Of a stretch of DNA of 64,000 nucleotides, positions 63,005 through 64,000 are shown in pieces. Positions within the stretch are counted from its first letter, which is position 1; the number at the start of each line of letters is the position of its first letter. Source of the stretch: Cytophagaceae bacterium (GTDB taxonomy: Bacteria; Bacteroidota; Bacteroidia; Cytophagales; Spirosomataceae); NCBI GenBank assembly GCA_005791165.1, contig SXXW01000003.1, positions 39,686 through 103,685 on the forward strand, given 5' to 3'. The notes beneath the pieces were generated by a model. It saw nothing but the letters and a program-made list of their open reading frames with translations. It was not told where the DNA came from and did not search any database. A program made the position numbers and the translations under genes.

Positions 63005-63873
63005 TTTATTTTTGGCAAAATAAACATCGTTTAAACTATAGCCTTAATTTCTTTTTCAAATCGTTGGCCACTAGCAAGCAAAGTTTTCATCAAATGTTGC
63101 AACGGAGTAAAAAACAACAAGAAGAAGTTTTTACACTGATTGAAATCATGAAGCAAGTACGATTAAATCATCCAACCATGAGCTGTAGAATGCTACATTA
63201 TAAAATTAAGCCTGGGTTTATCGGCAGAGATAAGTTTGAGAATTTATGTAGGGAATGTGGTTTTATGGTTAAAATGACTAAAAATTATCAAAAAACGACG
63301 GACAGCAATGGAGTGATTCGATTTCCTAATTTATTGCAGAATATAGAGTTGACAGATATTGATCAGGTATGGAGCTCAGATATTACCTATTTTGACATAA
63401 ATGGTGTTTTTTATTACCTAACATTCATTCTGGACAATTATTCTAGACGAATTTTAGGCCATCACACCTCGTTTAAACGAAGTACTGAGCAAACTAGCTT
63501 ACCTGCTTTGCAAATGGCTATAAAGGTCCGTAAAAAACCATTTAAAGAAGGAATTATATTTCATTCCGATGGTGGGGGTCAATACTACGATGATCATTTT
63601 TTAAAGCTAACTAAGCACTATAAATTTCAAAATAGCATGTGCGAATATGCTTGGGAAAATGGTAAGGCCGAACGAATAAATGGAATTATAAAGAATAACT
63701 ATTTAATCCCTTGGGGAACCAAAACACCGGCAGATCTAAAGAAAAATATTGACCGAGCTGTAAAACTCTATAACGAAGATAAACCTCATATAGGGTTAGG
63801 TAAACTAAGTCCTATCGTATTTGAAAAAAACTTATTAAATTCGCTTAACAATTTTAAAAACCTGAGTTTTTAA
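63001..63873 (+). CDS. IS3-family transposase OrfB (DDE integrase core)
   Basis: This is the catalytic part of the transposase, with a retroviral-integrase-like fold. The N-terminal HTH_21-like segment contains IMKQVRLNHPTMSCRMLHYK. The DDE triad is in VWSSDITYFDINGVFYYLT (first Asp), IIFHSDGGGQYYDDHF (second Asp) and YAWENGKAERINGIIKNNYL (Glu). The C-terminus has YNEDKPHIGLGKLSPIVFE, the usual IS3 ending. A stand-alone start would have to be TTG 63001; production by -1 frameshifting from OrfA is more likely. All three catalytic residues are kept, so the protein should be functional. Confidence 0.94.
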   Translation: MIYFWQNKHRLNYSLNFFFKSLATSKQSFHQMLQRSKKQQEEVFTLIEIMKQVRLNHPTMSCRMLHYKIKPGFIGRDKFENLCRECGFMVKMTKNYQKTTDSNGVIRFPNLLQNIELTDIDQVWSSDITYFDINGVFYYLTFILDNYSRRILGHHTSFKRSTEQTSLPALQMAIKVRKKPFKEGIIFHSDGGGQYYDDHFLKLTKHYKFQNSMCEYAWENGKAERINGIIKNNYLIPWGTKTPADLKKNIDRAVKLYNEDKPHIGLGKLSPIVFEKNLLNSLNNFKNLSF

Positions 63874-63972
63874 AAAGTAAATTAAATACGTCTAATAAGG
63901 GTAAAATTAGGTAAATAAAAAATAACTGAAACCTATAAATGAATATTTAATCTAAGGTTTCAAAATCACAAT

Positions 63973-64000
63973 AACGGTCAACGTTAATCAGGCATCAACA
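63973..64000. repeat. Right terminal inverted repeat of the IS3 element
   Basis: The sequence from AACGGTCAA to CATCAACA is the imperfect reverse complement of 62559-62586. It ends in CA at the window edge. Confidence 0.85.

Larger units (their letters stand above)
62559..64000 (+). mobile_element. IS3-family insertion sequence, apparently complete
   Basis: This element of about 1442 bp has two overlapping transposase frames and matching ends that begin TG and end CA. The right inverted repeat ends exactly at the last base of the window, so the right flank and target duplication cannot be checked. Both frames are intact, so the element may be active. It is inserted in the right arm of heptamer repeat copy B. 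Confidence 0.88.

Overview
The window reads as a chromosomal segment of a low-GC Bacteroidota, most likely of the order Cytophagales. The lineage call rests on a SusC/RagA receptor with its FecI-type sigma and FecR-type anti-sigma genes, a hybrid two-component system carrying sensor, kinase, receiver and AraC domains in one chain, a DUF2723 (GT117/TMEM260-like) membrane enzyme, OmpA proteins with PD40 propellers, a paired SurA-MoxR operon, and AT-rich starts with few Shine-Dalgarno sequences but several TAnnTTTG -7 elements. The species cannot be named from this sequence. Most of the window is conserved housekeeping DNA. The accessory parts are the outer-membrane uptake locus at the left edge and an insertion sequence at the right edge.

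Layout. 1-5049 (minus strand): ECF sigma factor, FecR anti-sigma factor and a SusC receptor whose C-terminus runs off the window. 5216-12125: hemF, a class A penicillin-binding protein, a degenerate TrpF-like barrel, mnmA, a YfcE-type phosphoesterase and a zinc-dependent phospholipase C-like secreted protein that overlaps the large hybrid sensor kinase (12103-16212). 16486-20281: GntR regulator, queG, and the grpE-dnaJ chaperone operon. 20409-31340: M28 peptidase, GT117-like glycosyltransferase, pheS, outer-membrane barrel, radA, truA, purL. 31442-36120: MobA-like nucleotidyltransferase, THUMP-like methyltransferase, two secreted or membrane proteins of unknown function, an SRPBCC protein and a DAACS symporter, the last four in one run of overlapping or close genes. 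36110-43768: LolC/E-type permease, rbfA, a polytopic membrane protein, rpiB, LOG protein, a PolX/PHP protein with a decayed polymerase site, and a lone circularly permuted ATP-grasp protein. 43961-52397: lysA, PhoD-like phosphatase, osmC, thyA, then moxR and two parvulin chaperones on the opposite strand. 52472-57222: a five-gene minus-strand operon ending in an outer lipoprotein and containing nadE, coaX and aguA. 57330-62499: queE, PD40-OmpA protein, rlpA, gltA and pepT. 62559-64000: an IS3-family element with terminal inverted repeats.

Genes are packed tightly. Seven convergent pairs overlap at their 3' ends, and only a few junctions hold visible terminators. The most unusual DNA is a family of tandem heptamers (consensus AGGTAWK) arranged as two opposed arms. 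One copy lies between the ATP-grasp gene and lysA, and a second lies at the 3' end of pepT. In both copies the repeat runs into a stop codon of the flanking gene, and in the second copy the right arm is cut by the IS3 element. Other points of interest are a parvulin chaperone that contains an OmpA-like segment, a PolX homologue that has lost its catalytic aspartates but keeps its PHP site, and a TrpF-like protein without the catalytic cysteine. I found no tRNA, rRNA, CRISPR array, prophage or defence island. No stretch longer than 300 bases lacks a gene.
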